Shown piece by piece: positions 42,625 to 53,179 of a stretch of 64,000 nucleotides of DNA. The position numbers and the translations under genes are program-made. The stretch is from Agroathelia rolfsii. Its lineage: Eukaryota; Basidiomycota; Agaricomycetes; Amylocorticiales; Amylocorticiaceae. The notes under the pieces are model-generated. The model saw only the letters and a program-made list of their open reading frames with translations. It was not told where the DNA came from and did not search any database. The first letter of the stretch is position 1, and each line of letters begins with the position of its first letter. The stretch lies in NCBI GenBank assembly GCA_018343915.1, contig JABRWF010000001.1, positions 4,278,001 through 4,342,000 on the forward strand, read 5' to 3'.

Positions 42625-44473
42625 CAGGGCTCAATAGTGGTTTTAGGCTAGCTTTGACCTAATGTCAAGGCTTGCGCACTTGACATAACCAACAAACATA
42701 AACCCTCTCAAAGGTGTAAGGGATAGGTTGTAAAACCCCTTTTTACAACATATTACTAGGTTGGTCTAAATACAGACATACACATGCTCCCATTGCTATC
42801 CTTTGTAATAGTGCCTACTGAACTCCTACTTTGTTAGGGTCATGGTTAGTACTCTAGTACTAGGCTTCCCGTATGCTTCCTTCACATCAAATAGGTTTTC
42901 AATGGACTTCTTACTTGGAGTAGGTGGCTTAGCCCACCGTGCTCTATGTATATCTGAGAGGACTTGTTACTGCCTCTACCTGAGTGAACAGGATTTGTAT
43001 CATGCACAATGCCTCCTTGTATTGAGAACTTATGACTTGGACTACCCTCTGATACTAGGGCTTACATACACTACTTAGATGCCCTTAGGCCTTATACTAA
43101 ATAGGAGGAGGGGAGAGAGTAGGTGTGGGCTAGGATAAACAAGCCTGAAAGTGAGAAGTATATTAATTCTTATGTAATGAGATACAAAGTAGGGCACCCT
43201 TACCTGAAGGTGAGAAGGTCAAAGCTAAGGTTCAGGTAAGGGTTACATACTTATATTTATACATAAATAGAAGGGCCCATATGCAGCCTTGCTGGTCTGT
43301 GTGCAGCTAGGGTTCGTAAGCAGGAACATGTAAAAAATGCAGGGGCAGTGCTTTCTGACTAAGTCCAATGAGCAACCAATCAAAGTGATGAGTCTAGTAC
43401 TCCTTAGTAATCACATAGTGATTGGAATGACCCTGGTTCCTAAGCCTAGACCTTTTGATGAAAAGGAATGTGTCATGAGATGGAATTTTTGCGGATTTTT
43501 CGGTCTATTTCTTGTATTATTTGGACAATTATTTAATTAGTTATTGCATTTTCCTCCCTTTTCCTTTATTTTTCTTATAAAAATTACCCTTTAGGGCGTG
43601 GACTGTGGACAGTGCAGTGGTCATGTGATTGGCCCTCACGTGTTCCAAGCCGCACGTCACAGGAGTAATCTTGGGGCTGCGCATACTTCTATTTTTCACC
43701 ATCATGCACAGCCTAGGAACACAGACTTCCTTCCCTGATCAATTCCTAACAGTTACCGGTACTGGTCCGGAAACGGATCTCCACACGGATGCCCGGTGGA
43801 GTTAGGTTAAAAGATCTTCCCCTGCATTGCCACAACTATGCTTCTATTTCCCTCTGCGCACAGACCATCAAAGCTGCGCACGGACCCTTCCATAGTAGTA
43901 TAAATAGTGCATGTAACTTGTCCTGAAGAGCTCAGCTTCGACCTCTTTGCCTTCAGGCAAGTAATAAAGTTTGTATTCATTTAATAGATTACTAAATCAA
44001 ATCTTCGCCTTCAGGGTATACCTTCAGGCCTAGGCTTTCCGTCCTAGTCTCTCTTTCTCTCTCTCTCTCTCTTACTTGTGGGTGGTGTAAATCCCCCAAA
44101 CGTGTGCGCGTGAATAAGAGCCCGATTACGTAAGAGATAAGAAAGTACCCAGCGTACCCTCAATAGACACAGGGATTGCGCGTCTGTGGGAACACTCTTA
44201 CGTAGGTACTTTGATATTTTAGTGTTGGGGTGTGTATTGTTTGATTACATGCACAAGTAGGCTCTCCACGCCCAACGTCGTATAGTCAAGGAGTATACCC
44301 TTGACAGAATGATCTAGACTCCGCTTTCCTAATATACTCTTGTCACAAGCACTCCTGTCATGTGGGGCTAACACAGCCAGTCATATGCACATCAAGATGT
44401 TATCTACAAGGTATTTCATCCATATCTTCATAAATAAAAATTGTAAAAATACAATAAAAATATGTACAAGTTT
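42625..44473 (-). mobile_element. Chromovirus A3, leader start and 5' LTR only
   Basis: 42625-42662 is the first ~38 nt of a family A leader with PBS at 42650-42660 (complement AGGTCAAAGCT). 42663 onward is the LTR, split by a solo B LTR and cut at 44473 by another B LTR. Its own LTR carries AGCTTTGACCT near 43210, an exact match to the PBS. Everything downstream of the leader is gone. Confidence 0.85.
43471..44306 (+). mobile_element. Solo LTR, family B, TSD GAATG
   Basis: 836 bp, TGTCATGAGATGG to GAGTATACCCTTGACA, flanked by GAATG at 43466-43470 and 44307-44311. Inside the A3 LTR. It has TATAAATAG near 43898 and a (CT)n tract near 44050. Confidence 0.95.
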
Positions 44474-44739
44474 TGTCAAGGGTCTACTCCTTGACTACGT
44501 TGCATTGGGCATGGGGAGCCTACTAGCGACACAATCAAACAATAAACTTCTTAACACTAAATCCTAAGTACCTACAAGCAAGTTTTCCCACAGATATCAC
44601 CACCCTTATCTTATTGAGGGGGTAACCAGGTACTTTCTTAGCTTACTTGTAATTGTTGCTCTTATATTTCACACACACACGTGAGGGGATTTGCACCTCC
44701 TCCAAGTATAATGAGAGAGAGAGAGAGAGAAAGAGGGGG
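44474..44739 (-). mobile_element. Family B LTR fragment, cut by A4
   Basis: It starts TGTCAAGGGTCTACTCC (same subtype as the B3 LTR at 33796) and runs to its (GA)n tract at 44714-44730, where A4 inserted. The rest is not found beyond A4. Confidence 0.85.
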
Positions 44740-45752
44740 TGTTATGAGTTGGACATTTTTCGCCTTTTCTTTACGAACATGTACATATTTTTATTGTATT
44801 TTTACGATTTTTATTGACTGAGATACGGATGAAATACCTTGCAGGCGACATCTTAACGCGCGTGTAACTGGCTGTGTTAGCCCCACGTGACAGGAGTGCT
44901 CGTGACAAGAGTATATTAGGAAGGCGGAGTCTAGATCATTCCTTTTTCATCAAAAGGTCTAGACTCAGGAACCAGGGTCGTTCCGATCACTGTGCGATTA
45001 CTAAGGAGTACTAGACTCATCACTCCGATTGGTTGCTCATCGGACTTAGGTACAAAGCACTGCCCCTGCATTTTACATGTTCCTGCTTACAAACCCCGGC
45101 TGCACACAGACCATCAAGGCTGCGCATGGGCCCTTTCATTTATGTATGAATACAAGCATGTAGCCCTTACCTGAACCTCAGCTCCGACCTTCTTGCCTTC
45201 AGGTAAGGGCACCCCCCCCATTTGTACGCTTACATAAATAACTAATATATATCTCGCCTTCAGGCTTACACTCGTCCTAGCCCACTCTCTCTCTCTCCCC
45301 TTTTCTTATTAAGCATAAGGCCTCAAGGGCAGCTTAGTAAGCGTATAAGTAGGCCTTAGTACTAGAAGGCAGTAAGACTACGAAAGCCCTCAATACACAG
45401 AGGCAATTGTGCGTGAACAAAGCCCTATTCATTTAGGCCTAGGCAGTAATAAGTCCTAGCGAGTGTTAGTTGATCACGGAGGGCTAAGCTGCCTATCCTG
45501 AGTAAGAAACAGTTTGAAGATTTATTAGACGCAAAGAGAGCACACGGGAAATCTTCAGATTGGAGTACCGACTGCGATCCTAGCATAGTAGATCCAGAAC
45601 TGTCCTATTACGACTGGTAGCAACGGGAGCACGTGAGCACTCGAAATATATACCAAACTAGTAGTGAACGTAAAACCCGGCCTTACAGCCCGCCTGCGTG
45701 CCTTACAAGCAGGTTGTTCCTTTTGGTATTGTTAAGCGCGTAAGCCTTGACA
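44740..45752 (+). mobile_element. 5' LTR of A4 (family A)
   Basis: 1013 bp, TGTTATGAGTTGGAC to CGTAAGCCTTGACA. Hairpin arms CCCTTACCTGAA and TTCAGGTAAGGG at 45164-45209. The primer sequence has drifted to AGCTCCGACCT and the TATA box to TATGAATA. Confidence 0.93.
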
Positions 45753-46162
45753 TTAGGTTGAAGCTTAACCTAAAACCACTGTTGAGCCTCGCTCCAGTGT
45801 GTAGATCTGATTCTCTGCAAATAAGCACAAGCATAGAACACTTTACGTACCATTTCATTTGTAAGATTTAATTGGTCCTGAACTGTTTGCAGAAGCAATT
45901 GGCTAGGATCTAATACCTAGTTCAACCTGTTAAGATTTAGGCTCGGGAGTATCTGTACGCACCAGAGAAACCTTGTGTTGTTACCCGAAGGCACTACCGC
46001 GGAGTTAGTCTGCTGCTTCTAGGGACACTTTACCAAAAGTGTAAAACTGCTCGACCAATTGAATTTCTTTTCCTTTTATTTTTATGTTACCAGAGGCACT
46101 CCGCTTGGTGCCTAAAGTTTGAAGAAAACAAGAATCCATGTTGAGCCTTAGCTCCACTGTTT
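45753..46162 (+). other. A4 5' leader with PBS
   Basis: 45755-45765 is AGGTTGAAGCT, two bases after the LTR, complementary (with two mismatches, one G-T) to the LTR primer sequence. The remainder has no gene; it resembles the A1 leader. Confidence 0.65.
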
Positions 46163-47668
46163 ATGAGCCAATCCAGAAAAGGAAAGGCACCTGCACAACC
46201 TGCTGCCAAAACCTCTGCATGCCCCTCCGTATCCGCACCCGCTCCACAACCTACATTCTCACAGCCTCCTAAGGTTCCCACGCCGCCTAAACTCCCGTCC
46301 CCTCCTAAACCCGCCACTCCAGAAGAATCCGAAGAAGAGGAGGACGAAGACGAAGAAGAACCTGAAGAGGAAGTATATCCGTCACCCTCTGATTATCGGG
46401 AGCCAGAACCTGAACCAATAGCCTCCCGCACACGCTCACGCGTCCCGACCCCTGTCGTCACCCCTAGAATCCGTACACCCATCCCTACCCCTCGTACCCG
46501 AACCCCCGCTGTCACACGCCCTCCCTCACCAACTATGTCGTCAGGCTTTGAACAATTCATGGGTCAGATGCTGGAAATGCAGCGTTAGACGACTGAAATG
46601 ATGAGGCATATGACAGAAACCCAGCACAAGCTGGTTGAGATAGCCGACCGCCCCGCTCCTACCCCTGCACCGGCACCAACACCTGCACCACAGGTTGTCA
46701 CGGTAGCCTCGACAAAGGAAAGAGGCAAAGAACCCTCGAAGTTCACGGGTGACCGTGAAAAGTACAAGGATTTCATTTTAGGATTTGAGAACTATCTCGG
46801 TCTCAATCCCACCTTGTACAGTTCAGATCGTGACAAAGGAAGGTTGCTGATCTCATTACTGGAGGGAGGTCCAAGGAGGTGGTCCAAGAAGTGGTCTGAT
46901 CAGATCAAAGCAGAAGAGAAAGTTAAGGGAGCCCCCCCCTTTATCTTCGAAGACTTTTATAAGGCCTTTTGTGGGCTTTATGGATCCTGGGACTACAAAC
47001 GGTCGGCCCTCGACAAACTCAAGGGATTAAAGCAGGGGGCCCGCAGTACCCAAGACTATATCATGGACTTTTGGTCAACTGCGCAACAGATGGACTTATC
47101 AGAGGAGGATTGGCGAGTCCGATTCCTGGATGGGTTAAATCCCAAAATCCGGAACGTGCTTGGTGGTTGGGATCAAACCAACCTAGAAATGGTGCAGAAG
47201 GCTATGGATGCTGCTTTACGTGCCGAACAAGGATTACGTTCTGCAGGATTGTGGCAGGACACATGGAGACCTCGGGTCCCTGTAGCTGGGTCAGCTACAA
47301 ACCCCATCACGATTAATGCGGCTCAAGTCGCTATGCCTTCTACCAGTCAACCCTCATTCCAGGGAAGACCATCGTTCCCGCCTAGGGATTGGTCAAAGGC
47401 GCAGTGCTTCCATTGTGGCCAACTAGGTCATTCGAAACGTCGTTGCCCCCTCCTGGGGTACAAACCTCGCTCATCTGTTCCTGCTGGACAAGCATCTGTC
47501 TCTACCTCTGTCCAACCAGCAGCGCTACCTGTTGCCCCGTCCATCCCTGCTCCACCTCCTGCCTCGGCAAGCCCACCCGCATATACGGTCCCTGATCATG
47601 TGATGCAGATCATGGAGGAACAAGCAGCCACCATCACTGTGCTTAAAGATCAGATGGGTTTTTCTTGA
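46163..47668 (+). pseudogene. A4 gag with one in-frame stop
   Basis: ATG at 46163 (SQSRKGKAPAQPAAKTSA). The frame is the same before and after TAG at 46586-46588, which replaces a Gln (CAG to TAG) seen in A1 gag. Acidic run EEEEDEDEEEPEEE, gag core KFTGDREKYKDFILGFENYL, CCHC knuckle CFHCGQLGHSKRRC. It ends KDQMGFS, stop TGA at 47666-47668. Confidence 0.9.
47657..47668 (+). promoter_or_regulatory. Probable -1 frameshift site, A4 gag-pol
   Basis: GGTTTTTCTTGA: gag reads GGT TTT TCT TGA; pol (RSAERAIQSDQY) is open in the -1 frame through this point. Same layout as A1, B1, B3 and F1. Confidence 0.58.
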
Positions 47669-48181
47669 GGTCAGCTGAAAGGGCTATTCAGTCTGACCAA
47701 TATGTTCAGAATCGTTTTTCTTCTCTTTCTTCTTGTAATAACATTTCCATTTCTTCTTCTTCTTATTTTTCCCTTGCAGGTGCGAATGGACAGCACCTCA
47801 AGGTTCCTATCATGTTCCATGGACCTTTTAGAAATTTCTCTACTTTCACTATGATTGATTCCGGTGCTTCCTCTTCCTTTGTAAATTATAGATACGTAGA
47901 AAAGCATAAAATACCTACAAAAAAATTACCTTGCCCTATCCCTTTGTACAACATAGATAACTCCGCGAACCAAATAGGGAAAATTGAATCCGTTGCAATT
48001 CTTGACACTACGATAGGATCAGAAAGGAAATACCTGCCCTTATGCGTTGTAGACATCGGCCAAGAAGACGTTATTCTTAGCATCAATTGGTTACGACTCG
48101 AAAACCCCGTTATTGACTGGAAATCTGCTGAGGTTACATTCCTACCTGAAAAGGAAGTTGTACAAGCCACTACTACGATGC

Positions 48182-49044
48182 TGTCATAAGAAGGGAAATT
48201 TTGCGGATTTTTCGAGTATTTTCTTGTAATATTTGGACTAGTATTTACAAAGTTATGATATTTTCCTTTCCTTTTTCTTCTATTTTCTTATTTCTCTTAT
48301 AAAAATTACCCTTTAGGGCGTGGACTATGGGCAGTGCAGTGGTCATGTGATTGGCCCTCACGTGTTCCAAGCCGTACGTCACAGGAGTAATCTCGGGGCT
48401 GCGCGAACTTCTATTTCATCATCACGCGTAGCCTAGGAACATAGACTTCCTTCCCTGATCAATTCCTAACGGTTACCAGTACCGGTCCGGAAACAGATCT
48501 CCACACGGATGCCCGGTGGAGTTAGGTTAAAAGATCTTCCCCTGCATTGCCACAACTATGCTTCTATCTCCCTCTATGCACAGACCATTATTGCTGTGCA
48601 CGGACCATTCAATAGTAGTATATATAGCGCATGTAACTTGTCCTGAAGAGCTCAGCTTCGACCTCTTCGCCTTCAGGCAAGTAAACAAAGTTTGTATTCC
48701 CCTTAAATAGATTGCTAATAAACTTCGCCTTCAGGGTACACACTCGCAGGCCTAGGCCCTCCGTCCTAGCACCCCCTTTCTCTCTCTCTTTCCCTCTCTT
48801 TCTACTTGAAGGCGGTGCAAATCCCCTTACGCGTGACTTAAGAAATCAGAGCATCGAATAAGTGCAAGTTAATAAAGTACCCGGTCCCTCCTTCAATAGA
48901 CATAAGGTTGGGATATCTGTGGGAACCCTTGCATTTAGGTACTTCATAAGAAACTTAGTGTTAAGAAGGACAATCTTAGACTTAAAAGATATTTGAGGGA
49001 GTTGTCCCGCGAATTCTCTAGAGTCAAGGAGTGTACCCTTGACA
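48182..49044 (+). mobile_element. Solo LTR, family B, TSD GATGC
   Basis: 863 bp, TGTCATAAGAAGGG to GTGTACCCTTGACA, flanked by GATGC at 48177-48181 and 49045-49049. Precise excision would restore the pol frame. Confidence 0.95.
48619..48682 (+). promoter_or_regulatory. Family B LTR core: TATA box, hairpin, primer sequence
   Basis: TATATATAG at about 48619, AGCTTCGACCT about 36 nt on, enclosed by arms ACTTGTCCTGAA and TTCAGGCAAGT (one bulged T). Compared with family A the arms change A to G and T to C together, keeping pairing. Confidence 0.6.
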
Positions 49045-52000
49045 GATGCCGCCTGGATATGAAGATTTCGCTGATGTCTTCTCTGAAGAGGAAGCGAGTA
49101 GATTACCTAGTCACAAGTTGTCAGACCATAAAATTGAGTTGCTTGATGAAACCAAGCTCAGACAAGGGCGTGTATACCCCCTTAGCAGCAACAAAACTGA
49201 TGCACTCAATGAATGGATTGATGACAACCTGGCTAAGGGATACATTCGTAAATCTGAAAGTGAATTTGCCGCCCCGATGTTCTTTGTACCCAAGAAGAAT
49301 GGGAAGCTCCGTCCTGTCCAGGATTATCGTGCCCTCAACGAACAAACAGTCAAGAATGCCTACCATCTTCCCTTAATCTCCGAAATTGTCAAGCACATGA
49401 CCAGATTCTGTTGGTTCACCAAAATTGACCTACGAGCAGGATTTAACAACATCCAAATCAGGGAAGGAGATGAACGCAAGGCTGCTTTTATTACATTGCG
49501 TGGACTTTTCGAACCTTTGGTTATGCCCTTTGGATTGTGTAATGCTCCATCCTCTATGCAAGCCCTAATGGACGATATTCTCCTTCGTTTGGTGTAACTG
49601 GGCTTTGTTAGGGTCTATATTGATGATGTAATCATTGGAGCTGAGACTAAGGAGAAGCTACGCGAGGTCACCCGGGAAGTCCTATCCATCCTACGAGAAC
49701 ACAACCTATACGGCAACTTGGACAAGTTCGAGGTTGAAAAACCTGAGGTCAACATCCTGGGCTTCATTGTCTCCCACCGACAAGTGCGTATGGATCTGGA
49801 AAAGGTCAAACCAATCCTTGATTGGCCAACTCCTAAGAATGTCAAGGAAGTCTGCAAATTCTGGGGTTTAGCTAACTACTACCGGCGTTTCATCCAAGAC
49901 TTTGGGAAAATCTGTAAACCCTTAGATCGCCTTACAGGCAAGGTTGATTGGACCTAGGGGTCGGAAGAGCAAGAAAGCTTTGACAATCTCAAGAAAGCCT
50001 TTAGTACCGCTCCTGTTTTGCGCTCCTACAATCAAAGGGTCCCAACTCGAGTCAAAACCAATGCCTCCTCTTATGCCACTGGTGCAGTCCTTAGTCAGAA
50101 GGATGAAGCTGGTGCCTGGCATCCTATCGCCTTTTTATCTCAATCCATGAATAATGCGGAGAGAAATTATGACATCTGGGATAAGGAGATGCTTGGGGTA
50201 ATTTGTGCATTAGATCATTGGCGTCACCTGCTTCAAGGATTACCTGAACCTTTCGAGATCTGGACGGACCACAAGAACCTGGAATATTGGACGACTGCCC
50301 GTAATCTCACCCGTCGTCAAGCCCGCTGGTCCCTCTTCTTGGCAGACTTTAACTTCCGCATTCATTACCAGAAAGGTGCCAAAAATGGCAAGGCTGATGC
50401 TTTGTCTAGACGACCAGATCTCCAGGTTTCTGATGCCGACGACAACCAGGATGTAGTACTACTCGACCCAAAACTATTCCGGATAAATGCTGCCCGACGA
50501 GGTCACGTCCTGATGGAAGGAGAATCTGAGCTGCTCAAGAAAATCTGGAATGCTTCCCCCAAAGCAGAGGTTGCAGAGGCGCTACGACTGGTCAAAGACT
50601 TAGGACCTGTAAAGCTTCAGAAAGGCTTAGAAGAGTGGAATCAAGAAAATGGGGTCATCCTACGACAAGGAAGGGTTTATGTACCAACAGACAAGGAAAT
50701 CCAAACACAGATTATCTCTATATACCATGACAGTCTGCTGAGTGGTCACCCTGGCCAACACAAAACTCTCGAATTAGTCTCACGCAATTACTGGTGGCCC
50801 GGCATGACAAAAGCAGTAAACAAATACGTAGAAACCTGCCAAATCTGCATTCAGAACAAATCCTCTTGTTTACCGGCTTTTGGCCCTCTTGAACCCCTCC
50901 CTATGCCTACACGCCCCTGGGATCACATTACTATGGACATGATTGTTAAGCTTCCTGATTCTCAGGGTTATGATAGCATTCTAGTCGTGGTAGATAGGTT
51001 TTCTAAAATGACCCATGTCATCCCCACCATGGAAAAGATCAATGCCATCGGAACAGCTGAACTGCTCTGGTCCCATGTCTTCAAGCTTCACGGACTGCCA
51101 TCCAGGATTACTTCTGATAGAGGACCTCAATTCGCAAGTAAGGTGATGCGAGAAGTACACAAGCGTATGGGAATCATCACAGCCATGTCCACCGCCTATC
51201 ACCCGCAAACGGATGGACAATCTGAACGTGTCAACCAAGAACTTGAAGCATACCTGAGGTTCTTTGTATCTCACCGACAAGATGATTGGGCAAGATTACT
51301 CCCCTCTGCCGAGTTCGCTTTGAATAACCGACAACATTCCGCTACCAAGATGTCACCATTCAGAATGAACTATGGGTTTGACCCTCATATGGATTTCTCC
51401 CTCATGGGTATCTTTGAAACACCAGCTGTAGAAGACTGGTTACACGTCATAGCAGATACACAATCGGATGCCCAAGCCGCCCTTAACCTAGCCGCAGAAA
51501 AGATGAAGGAATCCTATGACAAGCACGTACAAGAGTCTCCTCAATGGAAAAGGGGCGATAAGGTCTGGCTATCCACTGAGAACCTGAAGACATCCCAGCC
51601 AACAAGGAAGCTATCCGCTAAGTTTGCCGGTCCCTATGAAATCCTAGAAAGGATCGGTCCCCTAGCCTACCGCCTTAAGATTCCCCGCTCCTGGTCCATT
51701 CACGATGTTTTCCATGTTTCTCTCTTATCCGGACATAAGCCATCAGACCGAGATCAACCTCCACCTGAACCAGTGGAGGTTGAAGGAGAAGAAGAATGGG
51801 AAGTCGCCCAAATTAAGGACTCTAGGATTTCGGGTAGACCCAAGCGGTTAGAATATCTCATTAGCTGGAAGGATGCACCTGGAGAAGACAATTGGGAACC
51901 AGCTGACAATTTGATGCACGCCAAGGCAAGGATTCGAGACTTCCATAAGAGACACCCTAATGCACCTAAACACTTAAACGCTGCAGTCTTTGGGGAACTA

Positions 52001-52100
52001 CCTTTTAGACCAATCGAAAATTACACGGAAACATCAACCAAGGAAAACGCAGGATGGGAACTAGGGAAGTTCCGGAGTAACTCCCTTGAGAAGGGGGTAA

Positions 52101-52204
52101 TGTTATGAGTTGGACATTTTTCGCCTTTTCTTTACGAACATGTACATATTTTTATTGTATTTTTACGATTTTTATTGACTGAGATACGGACGAAATACCT
52201 TGCA
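52101..52204 (+). mobile_element. A4 3' LTR, first 104 bp
   Basis: TGTTATGAGTTGGAC to GAAATACCTTGCA, then cut by LTR E. The other ~900 bp of this LTR are not found right of LTR E. Confidence 0.88.
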
Positions 52205-53179
52205 TGTTACGAGTCGCTCATTGTACTATAATTTTATTTTGAATTTTTCATTATTTTTCCAAATTTTTCCTGATTTTTCTCTATTTTTTGATGTATATAT
52301 TGTATATTACGTAAACACACACTCTGATGACTAAGCAAGTCATGTGACCAGTCAACCATGTGACTGGCCATCATGTGACCACTAGTCATGTGACATATTA
52401 TGTAAACAGAGTCTAGAGCATGGGTCCGGATCATGACACCACTTTGACTCACTATAACTAATAATGGTGCGATATCACGCCATACTTAGCATTACTGCGC
52501 ACAGACCATGTAGCTGCGCACAGACCAGGTAGAATTAGTATATAACCCTGTAGTGCCTCTACCTGAAGACCTCAGATTCGTTCTCTTCGTCTTCAGGTAA
52601 GCACAGTAGTGCTTTGTACTAGATAGATGCTAACATAATAAATCTTCGTCTTCAGAGCCCCTTACCTCTCAAGGCGCAATTGCCTGTCTCCCCCCCTCTC
52701 TCTATCCTTCCCCAAATCCCTTAGGCTTTGTGCCAGAGGGTTACTGCGTGCTTTGTGCTGCAGTAGTAAAGAGGTCGCTCCGTGCCCCTCTTCCATTAGC
52801 GCGCATAAGATAGGTCCAGGCCTTTGGCTGACCATTTGCGTTGCTGTATACACTACATAGTGCTCAGTGCACTCAAGCAAGTAAAGGCATTGCCCTGCAC
52901 TTGTTGCGGTTAAGATACATCGCACCTATATCTGCATACGCAAGATATTTCTTGTCTCAACAATAGACCTCGTGTGAAAGCTTAGTAAGCTTGGAGTAAC
53001 ACTTGGTGATTGAAGAGCTAGAAGTTGAGTGACAGCGGAGACTGGGAAAGGAAGTGTACACCCACGTATCCTAGGTCTTAGGAGTTGTAAAACAGCCTTA
53101 CTGGCTACCCCGCACCTTACAGGGGTTGACGTAGACGCTAGTTGAGTTTTGGTGGCAAGAGTCAGGTGTGCTCTTGACA
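52205..53179 (+). mobile_element. Family E LTR at the cluster boundary
   Basis: 975 bp, TGTTACGAGTCGCTC to GTGTGCTCTTGACA, close to the solo copy at 16855. Flanks TTGCA (left) and CAGGA (right) do not match, so DNA was lost on its right side. It marks the change from nested LTRs to AT-rich gene-bearing DNA. Confidence 0.9.
52540..52599 (+). promoter_or_regulatory. Family E LTR core: TATA box, hairpin
   Basis: TATAACCC at 52540 and, about 34 nt on, AGATTCGTTCTC inside perfect arms TACCTGAAGAC and GTCTTCAGGTA. Same architecture as A, B and F with a different loop, predicting a different PBS (AACGAATCT). Confidence 0.5.

Larger units (their letters stand above)
47665..52108 (+). pseudogene. A4 pol: protease, RT, RNase H, integrase, chromodomain
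   Basis: Protease TMIDSGASSSFVNYRY, then ILSINWLRLENPVIDW. At 48182-49044 a solo B LTR splits ATTTM from PPGYEDF. RT has FFVPKKNGKLRPVQDYRALN and, after a TAA at 49595 (expected Gln), YIDDVIIG. A TAG at 49955 replaces Trp in DWTWG. After it come RNase H (TDHKNLEYW), integrase finger (HPGQHKTLELVSRNYWWPGM), DDE core (MDMIVKLPDS, SDRGPQFASK, DGQSERVNQE), KFAGPYEILERIG and chromodomain EYLISWKDAPGEDNWEPADN. The stop TGA at 52106 uses LTR bases. Confidence 0.92.
44740..52204 (+). mobile_element. Ty3/gypsy chromovirus A4, nearly complete
   Basis: 5' LTR 44740-45752, leader and PBS, gag, pol with a solo B LTR inside, purine tract GAGAAGGGGGTAA, and the first 104 bp of the 3' LTR before LTR E. It carries three in-frame stops. 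Because the 3' LTR is cut, LTR-LTR dating and duplication checks are impossible. Confidence 0.93.
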
